From Pedobacter polysacchareus (lineage in GTDB: Bacteria > Bacteroidota > Bacteroidia > Sphingobacteriales > Sphingobacteriaceae), in assembly GCF_019802255.1 (NCBI RefSeq), contig NZ_JAHYSS010000005.1, positions 62,001-126,000 on the forward strand: DNA of 64,000 nucleotides. Reading direction: 5' to 3'. This document shows, piece after piece, positions 45,135 to 54,404 of the stretch. Position numbers and translations under genes: made by a program. The stretch's first letter is position 1; every line of letters starts with the position of its first letter. Under the pieces are notes generated by a model that worked only from the letters and a program-made list of their open reading frames with translations, did no database searches and had not been told where the DNA came from.

Positions 45135-46646
45135 ATGAAAAATGTAATTCTGACTATCATTGTAATAGTCGCCTTTTTTTTCTCTGGATTTTCCCAAAAT
45201 CAGCCGTCTGAAAGGCAATTAATAGAAAACACAATACAACGCTATTTTGATGGCTGGGCAACTGGAGACACGACTAAACTGGGTGGGGCAATGCATCCTT
45301 CTTGTCATTTAAAAAATTATAACAATGGTAAATTTATCACATTTACCAGGAATCAGTATCTCAGCTTATTCAAACTTCATGAGCGTACTAAGAATTTAAA
45401 AACCAGTATAGTTGCTATCGATATTACCAACAATATGGGTAGTGCAAAAGTGGAAATTAGTACGGAAAGAGATCTGTTTACTGATTATTTCAATTTAATG
45501 AAAACTAATGAAGGCTGGTTTATTGCCGATAAGGTTTCGACGAGAACACCACATAAAATCTTTAATGTAAATTCGATCCTGCCCAAAAAAGAAATCATTA
45601 TAGAAGGTTTAAAACGCCCTTGGAGCATCGCTTTTATATCAGAAGATGAAGCGCTCATCTCTGAGAAAGAAGGCGATCTTGTAAAAATTAACCTTTTGAC
45701 CAAAGAAAAGACTAGGATACAGGGTTATCCAGCTGACCTAGATGATAGCATTACTGGCTTTGGAGACAATACAGGAAAATTTGAAGTTCTGTTAGACCCA
45801 GATTTTAAAACAAATAAATATGTTTACTTATCCTACGTTGCACTAGCGGATCATAATAGAACTACTAAAATTATAAGAGCAGTATTGGAAAATGAAACAT
45901 TACAGCAAATTAAAGTGCTTTTTGTAGCAGAACCTTATACAAAAGAGCGGTATCATTATGGAGGTGGAATGGTTTTTGGCAAAGATGGTAAATTGTATTT
46001 TACTATCGGTGAAAGATTATTTTCTGAGCAAGATGAGCCTGTAATTCCCATTGCCCAGAATATTGAAGATAGAAGAGGAAAAATATATCGAATTAACTCT
46101 GACGGAACCATTCCAAAAGACAATCCAGATTTTGGAAGCAAAGTAAGTCCAGGATTATATGCTTTAGGAATCAGGGCGGCACAGGGTATGACGCTTGATA
46201 CAGCCACTAATAAAATCTGGTTTACAGAACATGGTACACATCAAGGGGACGAAATTAATGTGCTGAAAGCAAAAGCAAATTATGGTTGGCCTATAAAAAC
46301 CACTGGGAAGTACCGTTTTGCAGAATTTGCCCCAAAACCTATCCCTGATAATAAGTATACAGACCCTGCATGGTCTTGGGTACAAACTGTAGCACCTACC
46401 GGATTACTTTTTTATTCTGGAAATGAGTTTGTAGCTTGGAAACAAAACTTAATTGTTGCAGGATTATCTAAAGGTAGCTTATGGCGCATGGTGCTAGAAG
46501 GGGAAAATATAAAAAGCGCTGAAGAACTTTTTACAGATGATAGAGTAAGAATACGAAAAGTGACGCAAAGTCCTATGGGTAAATTATACATTCTTACCGA
46601 TGAACTGAATGGTAAGTTGATAAGGATAAGAAATGCAGCTCTTTAA
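45135..46646 (+). CDS. Secreted NTF2-like domain fused to a glucose/sorbosone dehydrogenase-type beta-propeller
   Basis: A 503-residue protein with a signal peptide (MKNVILTIIVIVAFFFSGFS). Residues about 25-140 match the NTF2/putative lumazine-binding fold (IENTIQRYFDGWATGDTTKL). Residues about 150-500 match the PQQ-dependent glucose/sorbosone dehydrogenase beta-propeller (KRPWSIAFISEDEALISEKEG, HYGGGMVFGKDGKLYFTIGE, and the segment with TEHGTHQGDEINVLKAKANYGWP). The HG-GDE-N-GWP pattern is the Ca2+/PQQ site of this family. It oxidises an unknown sugar or alcohol in the periplasm if the cofactor is available. Confidence 0.88.
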   Translation: MKNVILTIIVIVAFFFSGFSQNQPSERQLIENTIQRYFDGWATGDTTKLGGAMHPSCHLKNYNNGKFITFTRNQYLSLFKLHERTKNLKTSIVAIDITNNMGSAKVEISTERDLFTDYFNLMKTNEGWFIADKVSTRTPHKIFNVNSILPKKEIIIEGLKRPWSIAFISEDEALISEKEGDLVKINLLTKEKTRIQGYPADLDDSITGFGDNTGKFEVLLDPDFKTNKYVYLSYVALADHNRTTKIIRAVLENETLQQIKVLFVAEPYTKERYHYGGGMVFGKDGKLYFTIGERLFSEQDEPVIPIAQNIEDRRGKIYRINSDGTIPKDNPDFGSKVSPGLYALGIRAAQGMTLDTATNKIWFTEHGTHQGDEINVLKAKANYGWPIKTTGKYRFAEFAPKPIPDNKYTDPAWSWVQTVAPTGLLFYSGNEFVAWKQNLIVAGLSKGSLWRMVLEGENIKSAEELFTDDRVRIRKVTQSPMGKLYILTDELNGKLIRIRNAAL

Positions 46647-46718
46647 GCGGAAGAGAATGAATGATCAAAGAAAATTTACACATACAGAATTCGATGAGTA
46701 GTGTCAATTTCAAAAACC

Positions 46719-46734
46719 GCTCACCGAATCGCTC
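46719..46734. repeat. Arm-like repeat outside the left junction
   Basis: GCTCACCGAATCGCTC shares CTCACCGAAT with the repeats at 46912-46934 and 60946-60995. It lies 105 bases from the tRNA-end copy, similar to the roughly 100-base spacing at the right end, but on the chromosome side. Confidence 0.5.
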
Positions 46735-46781
46735 AGTTAAAGGATGAGAAACGGAACATATTTTGAATACCTGTAAAATGC

Positions 46782-46815
46782 AAAAAGCCTGAAATCTTAC
46801 GATTCCAGGCTTTTT
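46782..46815. terminator. Terminator hairpin next to the left tRNA-end copy
   Basis: AAAAAGCCTG (46782-46791) and CAGGCTTTTT (46806-46815) form a 10-bp stem with A- and T-runs. It sits 24 bases from the tRNA-Ser end copy, in the same relative place as the terminator of the intact tRNA (61040-61075). It is probably the terminator that belonged to the tRNA before the present element inserted. Confidence 0.75.
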
Positions 46816-46838
46816 GTATGGTTTTGATGACCATTTCA

Positions 46839-46853
46839 GCGGAGAGTGGGGGA
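46839..46853. repeat. Left attachment site (15-bp copy of the tRNA-Ser 3' end)
   Basis: GCGGAGAGTGGGGGA is identical to 61096-61110 in the tRNA-Ser gene, covering its 3' acceptor strand, discriminator, one base of CCA and part of the T-stem. The match ends abruptly on both sides. Confidence 0.8.
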
Positions 46854-46911
46854 ACTGTACCCATGGTTAAAAACCCGCTTTAATATGGCGTCTGGATGGT
46901 TTGTGATTATT

Positions 46912-46934
46912 GACTCACCGAATCACTCACCGAT
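46912..46934. repeat. Arm-type repeats inside the left end of the element
   Basis: GACTCACCGAAT (46912-46923) and ACTCACCGAT (46925-46934) are adjacent direct repeats. The same unit occurs near the right end. They are candidate arm-binding sites for the integrase or an excision factor. Confidence 0.6.
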
Positions 46935-47158
46935 CTTGTTTCTTTTGTAGATGCAAATGCTATAAATTAAATTTAGATATAATTCTGTTAAAATCCAAAG
47001 GGTAAGGATTATATGAGAGGTAAAGTTTCGTACATATAATCATAATGTATTTTTATGATGCCTTAAAACTAAAATAAAAAACAAGTTATATATTTTTAGC
47101 TGCTTTTGCTACTTTAATTTACTTAAGTTTACCTTTTAAAGATTTTTATCTAAATTTT

Positions 47159-49813
47159 ATGAAGTTCACTTATAATCCCAGGATTTTAAGACATCTCGGG
47201 TATGAATTAATTACGTCTGACGAAATTGCTATTACGGAATTGATAAAAAATTCATATGATGCGAAAGCGGAAAATGTGTTTATACAATTTCTCTCCTCCC
47301 TAGACAATTTTGAAATAAATAAGTCTAAGGCATCTATTCCTTCCATCATTACAAAAAGAATAGAAAATTTAAATCCAGATGGTATTGTTGTGATTGAAGA
47401 TGATGGTAAAGGAATGGCGTATGAGATTTTAAGGGATGGTTTTTTTGAAGTTGGATCGACATTGAAAAAAGTTGAGAAGAATGATTCAGAGGATGATCCA
47501 GATGAGGATAACTTAATCTTAGGTGACAAAGGAATTGGGAGACTAGCTGCGCAACGTATAGCACCTATATTGATAGTAGAGAGTTTAGCAGATGGGCATC
47601 AAATAATAAACGTTATTGAGGTTGATTGGGAAGAGTTCATTACAAATAGTGAGTTTGATGCTCCTGAATGGCAGGAAGAGTGCTTAAGCTGCAAAAGCTA
47701 TACAAGGCTATGGTTAATTGGAAATGATAAAATTCCAGTTGATATTCATAGATATAGTGAAATTAAAAGAGAATACGAGACGGATTTATTTGGAAATGCT
47801 GGTAAAAGCCTTGGCGAAAAGTTAGTTGTCAAAAGTGAGTTACAGACAGCTTTAGGCTTCTTATATTCCCCCTTTGAGGAAAAGAAGAGCGTTATCAATA
47901 TTGATATCTCCGTAGATGGAACACCTGTCAAACTTGATTTCAATTATCAGGCCCTTGGGGTAGCCGAATCGATTCATTCTTTCAAATCTACTACGATTTT
48001 TGATGAAGAAGGTAAATTAGTCGATTTGAGATTTGATTTAAAACTTGAAATACGTCCTTGGTTCATTGAAAGGATTCATCATAGAGAGCTTGGAAGTGTT
48101 CTGTATCAGGACTGGAAACGATCGCCATCTGAATATCAAAAGTTTTTTAAAAAGTATGAGCCTGAATATAAACTGAATCTTTCTGAAAGTTTTCTGTTAT
48201 CGGAGGTATTAGAAAAATGGAAAAAGAAAGATATTGATAGTGTCAAGGACGGCTTTTTAAATGCGCTTTTAAAACTATCTCCAATTGAAGGTAAAATATA
48301 TTCATTCAAGAGAGATAATACACTGATGAGCTTAGCAAGGCGCTCTGCGGTAGAAAATGGATATATTGATGCCTCAACAAGAGTTAATTATGATATCCGT
48401 CCTTTTTTAGATGCTAACAACGGAATAAAATTGTACAGAAATTCTTTCAGGATTGCTACTATAGGTAACCGTGATAATGATTGGCTCGAATTGCAACAAA
48501 AGCGAACGTCTGGGCAGCAATTTTACAGGTTTGAATTAGGTAATGTGGTTGGCTTTATTAAAATTAACGACAAAAAACAGGAGTATATTTACGAAACCAG
48601 TTCTAGAGAGCATCTTACCCAAAATATCTATGCAGAATCTTTGCGGATAACATTAAATGAAATTCTTGAAATTTTCTCTCCTAGTTTTTCTAAACTAGCA
48701 GTTGAATTAACCAAGCGGTTTTTGACCTTGGAACCAGGTTGGATACCTGAGAATAACGAAGAAGAAATCCAAAATGAAGTAGATAAAGCTAAGGAGGTAT
48801 TTGAAGCTGCCAGAAAGAATCTTGGTGCAATTAAAGAAGCAATAACTGCAATAAAGGACAACATCGATCTCGATTCTGAAGATAAAATTGCTTCTGTAAA
48901 GAGAGTGTTTGAAAAGCTTGAGCCGGTTGCGCTCAATTTTGAACAAAATATAGACGATACTACTAGATCCTTGAAAAGCGCTAATCAATTATTGGAAGTA
49001 GCTAAACAAGAGCAGGTAAGAATAAAAACAGAGGCCTATAATAATTACAAATTGATGGCTAATGGGTTGGTTACAGAAATAATCACCCATGAACTTCATT
49101 CTCTATTGAGCAGTTCTGAAGAAGAGGAGAGAAAGTATGATGAACACTTCAGTTTTCTTGAAAACTACTTTCTTGAAAATGAACTTTTTGAAATTAATAA
49201 GTTGCATTTTCTTCCTGTTAAAAAGAAATTTGAACATCTGTTCAAAAAAATGGGTGATTTGGATAAATTTTATTCTTTTCTTGATAAGACATTTATCAAA
49301 AATGAAGGTAATAGGGCGTTGATACCGACCGATGTAAAAAGCGAACTAGATATTATTATTGAAAGATTCAAATTTCGACTGAAAAGACATAAAGTTGAGG
49401 TCAATATTTCCGGTGTAACTAATATTTGGGAAGTTCCGAAGGGTGCACTATTACATGTATTTTATAATCTTATAGACAATTCTATATACTGGATTAGACA
49501 GCGTCAAAAAATTTCAAAAACTAATATTAAATACGAAAGATCAAAACTTGATTCTATTATAATTAAGTCGACCTCTCCAAATACACTACAGTTTCATGAT
49601 ACTGGAATTGGTGTATTGGATAGGTATCAGCATATTCTTTTCAATGAATTAGTGTCAGGCAAGGAAGATGGAAGAGGTATGGGACTGTATATTGTTAGGC
49701 AATTTTTGAAATCCTTCGGTGGCGATATAGAACTGTTGCCTATGAGAAACGAATATGGCAATCGATATATTTTTGAAGTTCGTATAAATCAATTTATTGA
49801 AGACAATGAGTAA
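47159..49813 (+). CDS. Double-GHKL protein: Hsp90/MutL-like ATPase N-terminus and histidine-kinase-like C-terminus
   Basis: An 884-residue soluble protein. The N-terminus is a GHKL ATPase of the Hsp90/MutL/MORC type: ITELIKNSYDAKAENV (Asn31), IEDDGKGM (81-86) and LGDKGIGRLAAQR (121-133). The centre (about 500-640) is coiled coil. Around residue 640 there is an H-box-like segment EIITHELHSLLSS. The C-terminus (about 760-875) is a second GHKL domain of the histidine-kinase type: HVFYNLIDNSIYWI, FHDTGIGV and GRGMGLYIVRQFL. No membrane helix is seen, so it senses something cytoplasmic. It overlaps the next gene by 8 bases (ATGAGTAA). With the methyltransferase two genes on, it looks like part of a defence or DNA-modification module. 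MutL/MORC-like ATPases are known beside restriction-modification genes. Confidence 0.85.
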   Translation: MKFTYNPRILRHLGYELITSDEIAITELIKNSYDAKAENVFIQFLSSLDNFEINKSKASIPSIITKRIENLNPDGIVVIEDDGKGMAYEILRDGFFEVGSTLKKVEKNDSEDDPDEDNLILGDKGIGRLAAQRIAPILIVESLADGHQIINVIEVDWEEFITNSEFDAPEWQEECLSCKSYTRLWLIGNDKIPVDIHRYSEIKREYETDLFGNAGKSLGEKLVVKSELQTALGFLYSPFEEKKSVINIDISVDGTPVKLDFNYQALGVAESIHSFKSTTIFDEEGKLVDLRFDLKLEIRPWFIERIHHRELGSVLYQDWKRSPSEYQKFFKKYEPEYKLNLSESFLLSEVLEKWKKKDIDSVKDGFLNALLKLSPIEGKIYSFKRDNTLMSLARRSAVENGYIDASTRVNYDIRPFLDANNGIKLYRNSFRIATIGNRDNDWLELQQKRTSGQQFYRFELGNVVGFIKINDKKQEYIYETSSREHLTQNIYAESLRITLNEILEIFSPSFSKLAVELTKRFLTLEPGWIPENNEEEIQNEVDKAKEVFEAARKNLGAIKEAITAIKDNIDLDSEDKIASVKRVFEKLEPVALNFEQNIDDTTRSLKSANQLLEVAKQEQVRIKTEAYNNYKLMANGLVTEIITHELHSLLSSSEEEERKYDEHFSFLENYFLENELFEINKLHFLPVKKKFEHLFKKMGDLDKFYSFLDKTFIKNEGNRALIPTDVKSELDIIIERFKFRLKRHKVEVNISGVTNIWEVPKGALLHVFYNLIDNSIYWIRQRQKISKTNIKYERSKLDSIIIKSTSPNTLQFHDTGIGVLDRYQHILFNELVSGKEDGRGMGLYIVRQFLKSFGGDIELLPMRNEYGNRYIFEVRINQFIEDNE

Positions 49814-52067
49814 ATTATTAGAGCTTATAAAAACTCTTAGAGCCTTTACAATTCTTATTATTGAGAATGAATTTAGCTATGTTGAAAATCCCAAACTAAT
49901 TTTGGGTAAATGCATTAAGCTTACTGACGAGAATTTTTTTTATCTTCTTACAGACCTTGAGGAAGCTGGATTCTCTGAGATTTCGGAACAGTTAAAGATT
50001 TTTAATAAAAAATGGTTAGAAGTTCCTAATCTAGACATGGCCGAATTTGAAAAGATTGGATTGGACTATCCCGATTTTTTTTTAAAAAAAATAGGCCACC
50101 AAGAAATAATTAATGAGCCTTTGGCAATTCTTACAAAAAAAATTGCTGATGATAATGATGATTGTGTAAAATCAATCTTTCTTAAGAACGGAATATATAT
50201 TGACGAAGCTGTTCCAAAGTATAGAGAAATACTTACACTCTTCAATTCAATTAAAGAATGTAGGGTAATAATTAAAAAAGAAAGGCCAACTGTAGGGGAG
50301 TGGGATAATTTTAAATCCCAGATTGAAGGAGCTTTATTACATTCTAGAAGCCATTTTTGCTTATCAATAATAGATAAAAGCTTGGGAGGTGGAGGAAATG
50401 AAGGGAAGGAGTTCATTAAAGAGCTAATCGAAGCACACAAAAATGATGAGCGATTTAAACATATATGTTGTTTGTATACGAGTACAGCAGCATCGGTATT
50501 ACCAGAAAACTATGATGACTATTTTATACAAGAAATTTCCAAGAATAGTGAAGATAGTATTACGGACATTGTATCAGCTTTAGCCCAATCTGCATACGCT
50601 GAGGTTTTTAATTCATTACGAATAAAAACAATTGCAAGTGCAGAGCACACCTTAAAAATAGTACTTAAAAATCAAAAAAACATTAAATATATAATTGACA
50701 AATCACATGAAGAGGGTATTCCGGCCTATGACTCTATAAAGTACTGGAATGAACTTTCTATTCAGAATGACTTTGACGATAGAGAAGTAAATGATTTTAA
50801 ATTTATAGCGAGTTTAACTTCTTTCTTTAATAAAGACTATTTAGTTGACCATCCACATCTTTCACAAGTCAGTAAAGAATTAAAAAAAATCAATACTTAT
50901 GAGCTTTTCGATTACAATATAAATAAAAAACATTTACCTATCGCCCCAGGGGATATATGGGAAGCGAATGGAGAATACTATATACTTGTAGGGCAGTTGT
51001 GCGACCTGCTTTTAAGAAAAGAAACTAATGAAAGAAATGCACGCATTGGTGAACTTTTCAAAATTGAATTTGGCAAGCCGCAAAAACACAAATATGAAAT
51101 CGTTATAAATAATGGTAAAAAATCGATTTTTATTGATAATTTCAATGACTTTACTGACAAACTTAAAACTATCCGAATAGATATCTCAACACCAAATATA
51201 TTTTTCGCTGATTTGAAGGTTTTAGATTTAGCAATGTATAATGAAAAAGGGGCATGTGACATTGATCCACTTTTAGAACTGGACGAAACCACGAAACAGA
51301 TATTGCCAGCAAATAGAGATATCTATTTTCACAAACTGAAAAATGAATATAAAAATTTGGGAATGGTTAATGTTAGGCAACTATTAAATGCTTTGGATGG
51401 GTCAGATCCTATAGATTTCTCAAGATTGAAGTTTCAAAGGACAGGTAATGTAATTTCGCACGGTTTGCAAAGGATATGTAGATTGAAAGGACGATATTTT
51501 GATTCATTGTATAATAACTACCTGAATAATAAGGGCAGAGTTGATCTTAACTTAATCGATAATGCTTCAGAAACTTCTGATCTAAAAATAATTAACTATC
51601 AATTTGGAAATAATTCACAGTCAAAAAAGAATATCGAATTGAATGTATATTATAGTAAAGCAGGTATTTATTTGCTCAAAAAAGAGCTACTATCAAAACT
51701 ATCAAGTGAATTTCATGAATTAGTAAATTATTTTGATGATGAAGTCCAAATTTCAGATAAAAAATATGCAGAAATAATAGAGAGTGAAGATGGATCTTTA
51801 GAGATAAAATTCAGATATCGGATTGATGATAAGACATTGGTTGAAGTAAGTGTGGAAGAATTTGACTTTAGATATCTTTTCAAAAATAATCAAAATCGTT
51901 ATAAGGGAAAAGAATTTTACATATCTGAAAGTAAAGATGATACAAGGTCATTCTCAACAAGTAAAATACACATTAATGACCTGTTATCCGGGATAGTTAT
52001 TCCAGAAATTAAAGAGAAGGTTAGTATAATGAATGGACTTTTAAAAATAGAACAAATTGAAGAATAA
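49806..52067 (+). CDS. Protein of unknown function between the GHKL protein and the methyltransferase
   Basis: A 753-residue soluble protein that I do not recognise. The ATG at 49806 is preferred over the TTG at 49797; it overlaps the upstream stop codon. Residues about 165-260 have the strand/helix rhythm of a receiver domain (FCLSIIDKSLGGGGNEGKEF with a possible acceptor Asp, then HICCLYTSTAAS), which would suit a partner of the kinase-like protein; this is a weak fold-level inference. The middle (about 380-420, PIAPGDIWEANGEYYILVGQLCDL) looks like a small beta domain. The rest is mostly helical and Lys/Asn/Glu-rich. No nuclease motif is evident. It may be the effector or the receiver of the module. 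Confidence 0.7.
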   Translation: MSKLLELIKTLRAFTILIIENEFSYVENPKLILGKCIKLTDENFFYLLTDLEEAGFSEISEQLKIFNKKWLEVPNLDMAEFEKIGLDYPDFFLKKIGHQEIINEPLAILTKKIADDNDDCVKSIFLKNGIYIDEAVPKYREILTLFNSIKECRVIIKKERPTVGEWDNFKSQIEGALLHSRSHFCLSIIDKSLGGGGNEGKEFIKELIEAHKNDERFKHICCLYTSTAASVLPENYDDYFIQEISKNSEDSITDIVSALAQSAYAEVFNSLRIKTIASAEHTLKIVLKNQKNIKYIIDKSHEEGIPAYDSIKYWNELSIQNDFDDREVNDFKFIASLTSFFNKDYLVDHPHLSQVSKELKKINTYELFDYNINKKHLPIAPGDIWEANGEYYILVGQLCDLLLRKETNERNARIGELFKIEFGKPQKHKYEIVINNGKKSIFIDNFNDFTDKLKTIRIDISTPNIFFADLKVLDLAMYNEKGACDIDPLLELDETTKQILPANRDIYFHKLKNEYKNLGMVNVRQLLNALDGSDPIDFSRLKFQRTGNVISHGLQRICRLKGRYFDSLYNNYLNNKGRVDLNLIDNASETSDLKIINYQFGNNSQSKKNIELNVYYSKAGIYLLKKELLSKLSSEFHELVNYFDDEVQISDKKYAEIIESEDGSLEIKFRYRIDDKTLVEVSVEEFDFRYLFKNNQNRYKGKEFYISESKDDTRSFSTSKIHINDLLSGIVIPEIKEKVSIMNGLLKIEQIEE

Positions 52068-53226
52068 AACTTTTGACATTTTATCGCTTTTTTCCGGTGG
52101 CGGCTTTTTAGACATTGGATTTGTTAATAATGGATTTCAGGTACTGGAAGCAATTGAAATCCAGCCATACTTTATTCAGGCATATAATGCTGGTCTCGGC
52201 AACTATTTTAAACATACTAATAATTATTACATTAAGAATAACTTAGTCAAGCATAATGAGATTACTAAGTCTACTGATGCCTCTTGTTCTAAGGAACAGC
52301 AGCGGCTTCAACAGAATTACAAACAAATATCTGGAATCATAGGTGGGCCACCTTGTCAAGATTATTCCGTAGGTGGGAAAAACGGAGGAATTGAAGGAGA
52401 ACGGGGGCGTTTAATAAATAGTTATTTTACCATTATTAAGAAACTAAGGCCAGATTTTCTATTCTTTGAAAATGTTGGGGGTCTTTACAAAACTAAAAAG
52501 CATAGAGTATCGTTTGATGCCTTTGTCAGAAGTATTGAGGATGAGGGCTATTATGTGTGGCATGATTTACTTAATGTTCTGGAGTATGGATATCCTCAAG
52601 ACAGGCCAAGAATTGCGTTGGTTGCTTTCAAAAAAGCGATTGGCGATAGGCTCCAAAAAGCAGGTTATTCCTTGGAATTTGATAATAATATATTGAAATT
52701 TAAACACACTGAAAAATTAGCATTCAGGTGGCCTAAACCGCTTTACGAAAACCCCAAGAAATTAAACTGGCCAATAAAGTGGAAATTTGGAAATGAAATG
52801 AAGGACTACCCCTTGAATGAGAATAGTCGACTCTTTGTAGAAAGTGTATTAAGTGACCTGACAGAAGAGGATCCCAATCAATGCGAATATTTTGTCCCAA
52901 GATCTACACGTTTTACCCAAATCGATGAAGGAGATACAAATCGGAAGTCATTTAAACGTCTTCACCGATTCCGGTATAGTCCTACTGTGGCTTACGGTAA
53001 TAACGAAGTTCATCTCCATCCTACAAAGCCTAGACGTCTAACAGTAAGAGAGGGGTTGAGATTGCAGACTGTACCCGACGAATATGTATTGCCGGCCAAC
53101 ATTCCCTTAACACATAAATTTAAATTGATCAGCAATGGAGTACCAACAGCCAAAGCGGAGTTGATAGCCAAAGAAATACGGCGTACACTTGTTAATTTTC
53201 TAAAATGCCAGCAAAATAATGACTGA
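52057..53226 (+). CDS. C5-cytosine-specific DNA methyltransferase
   Basis: Transfers a methyl group from S-adenosylmethionine to C5 of cytosine in DNA. A 389-residue enzyme with motif I LSLFSGGGFLDIGF (residues 9-22), motif IV GGPPCQDYSVGG with catalytic Cys100, motif VI FFENVGGLY (around 138), motif VIII QDRPRIALVAF and the C-terminal LTVREGLRLQTVPDEY. The start is a TTG whose frame overlaps the previous stop by 11 bases; no ATG gives a complete motif I. No restriction endonuclease gene follows. The target sequence is unknown. Tight coupling to the two upstream genes makes all three one functional unit. Confidence 0.95.
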   Translation: MKNKTFDILSLFSGGGFLDIGFVNNGFQVLEAIEIQPYFIQAYNAGLGNYFKHTNNYYIKNNLVKHNEITKSTDASCSKEQQRLQQNYKQISGIIGGPPCQDYSVGGKNGGIEGERGRLINSYFTIIKKLRPDFLFFENVGGLYKTKKHRVSFDAFVRSIEDEGYYVWHDLLNVLEYGYPQDRPRIALVAFKKAIGDRLQKAGYSLEFDNNILKFKHTEKLAFRWPKPLYENPKKLNWPIKWKFGNEMKDYPLNENSRLFVESVLSDLTEEDPNQCEYFVPRSTRFTQIDEGDTNRKSFKRLHRFRYSPTVAYGNNEVHLHPTKPRRLTVREGLRLQTVPDEYVLPANIPLTHKFKLISNGVPTAKAELIAKEIRRTLVNFLKCQQNND

Positions 53227-53273
53227 TATATGAGATGGTAACTTCTGTTTTTAGATAGGTAAGTTTTTATGTT

Positions 53274-54032
53274 ATGAAATCAAGTTATTTCAAACCCCGC
53301 AAGTTATTCGATTTTTTTCCTCATCCTTATGATGTTGGTAATATAATTGGGGCTTGGCGAAAATATGAGGACAACCATTTTTTGAAGAAACTCTATAAGG
53401 TCAGTGACGATGAGTTTGACGCATTTTACAAATATCATCTGTTATATCGTATAGAAAATCAAGTTTGCAGCGATGAGGTTTTCTTTTTTAAGGTATGGGG
53501 GGTCGTTGAAGATAGAATCAAGAACTTGAAAGCGAAAGATCCTTTTTCTAGCTATCACGACAGATATATATTTAGGATCGAAAAATTACAGCAATTCCAG
53601 AAGTACTTGAATAGCATTGACCAATGGAATGCAAGGCCATCACATATCGTTATTGCTGAAAAAGAAGAGTTGATTCAGCGGCAAAAGGAAGAAATTCAAA
53701 AACTCATGACCCGATTATCTGAACTTAATGAATACGAGGTCTTACAGAAAATCAGTATAGAAGATAATGCCCTTCCAACTTTGGTTGATTTGCTTAAACA
53801 AATGAGTCAATTGACTTTGCCATCAGGCAGAGACTTCTTAGCCTGTGATAAAAAAAGTCCATATTCCAAAATGATCAGCAAATATTTTTCGCAGGATGGT
53901 AAAGATATTCCGCTGGAAACTTCACGCAATTATTTTGTCGAGAAGAAAGGGGATGTACCCATAAAAGGAACAGCAGTACGCAAAGAACACCAGCTGTTTG
54001 AAATCATCCCTGTAAAAGAGGTTAAAAAATAG
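53274..54032 (+). CDS. Protein of unknown function, coiled coil (mobile-element accessory)
   Basis: A 252-residue cytoplasmic protein I do not recognise. The first 120 residues are aromatic- and Lys-rich and helical (KLFDFFPHPYDVGNIIGAW). Residues about 125-155 form a coiled coil (EKEELIQRQKEEIQKLMTRL). The last 60 residues contain a basic DNA-binding-like patch (KKSPYSKMISKYFSQDGKDI). It is followed 105 bases later by the excisionase-like gene. It might be a regulator of the element, but no family can be named. Confidence 0.6.
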   Translation: MKSSYFKPRKLFDFFPHPYDVGNIIGAWRKYEDNHFLKKLYKVSDDEFDAFYKYHLLYRIENQVCSDEVFFFKVWGVVEDRIKNLKAKDPFSSYHDRYIFRIEKLQQFQKYLNSIDQWNARPSHIVIAEKEELIQRQKEEIQKLMTRLSELNEYEVLQKISIEDNALPTLVDLLKQMSQLTLPSGRDFLACDKKSPYSKMISKYFSQDGKDIPLETSRNYFVEKKGDVPIKGTAVRKEHQLFEIIPVKEVKK

Positions 54033-54137
54033 CAACAGGTTTCATATCTGTATATGACCGATACAAATCGATGGTCATTATTTATCTGTTCTCCCATCTG
54101 ACATTTGCTACCATAAACTTAAAAACGGAGGTAAATT

Positions 54138-54404
54138 ATGCAGATCGAGATTCTCAGCAAGGAAGAATTGCTAAAGTTCAAGTCCGAACTTATTCAGGAG
54201 ATTAAACAAGCCATCAAATCAGATGATGCACCAGCAAAACAATGGCTTCGGAGTTCAGAAGTCAGAACACTATTAAAGATTTCATCCGGTACACTACAAA
54301 ACCTGCGGATCAAAGGCATTCTGCCTTATGAAAAACTAGGAGGCATCTTTTACTATGCCCATTCTGATATTGTCCAGTTGTTAGGTGAAATCGGGAACTC
54401 ATGA
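54138..54404 (+). CDS. Excisionase-like helix-turn-helix protein
   Basis: An 88-residue DNA-binding protein. Residues about 38-85 (WLRSSEVRTLLKISSGTLQN, then LRIKGILPYEKLGGIFYYAH) match the winged MerR-like HTH_17 fold of Bacteroidota excisionases and element regulators. It has a good upstream GGAGG-like sequence (ACGGAGGTAAATT), unusual for this genome. Its stop overlaps the next start (ATGA). It likely helps excision or represses the mobilisation genes. Confidence 0.85.
   Translation: MQIEILSKEELLKFKSELIQEIKQAIKSDDAPAKQWLRSSEVRTLLKISSGTLQNLRIKGILPYEKLGGIFYYAHSDIVQLLGEIGNS

Larger units (their letters stand above)
46647..47158. other. Gene-free junction region at the left edge of the integrated element
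   Basis: A 512-bp stretch with no coding frame. In order it holds: a GCTCACCGAATCGCTC repeat (46719-46734), a terminator-like hairpin (46782-46815), a 15-bp copy of the tRNA-Ser end (46839-46853), and two ACTCACCGA repeats (46912-46934). The last 200 bases are very AT-rich and should contain the promoter of the ATPase gene. Confidence 0.7.

Noticed and set aside
46839..46853. Second tRNA-Ser gene
   Set aside because: Only 15 bases match the tRNA 3' end; no anticodon arm or acceptor partner, so it is an attachment-site copy.
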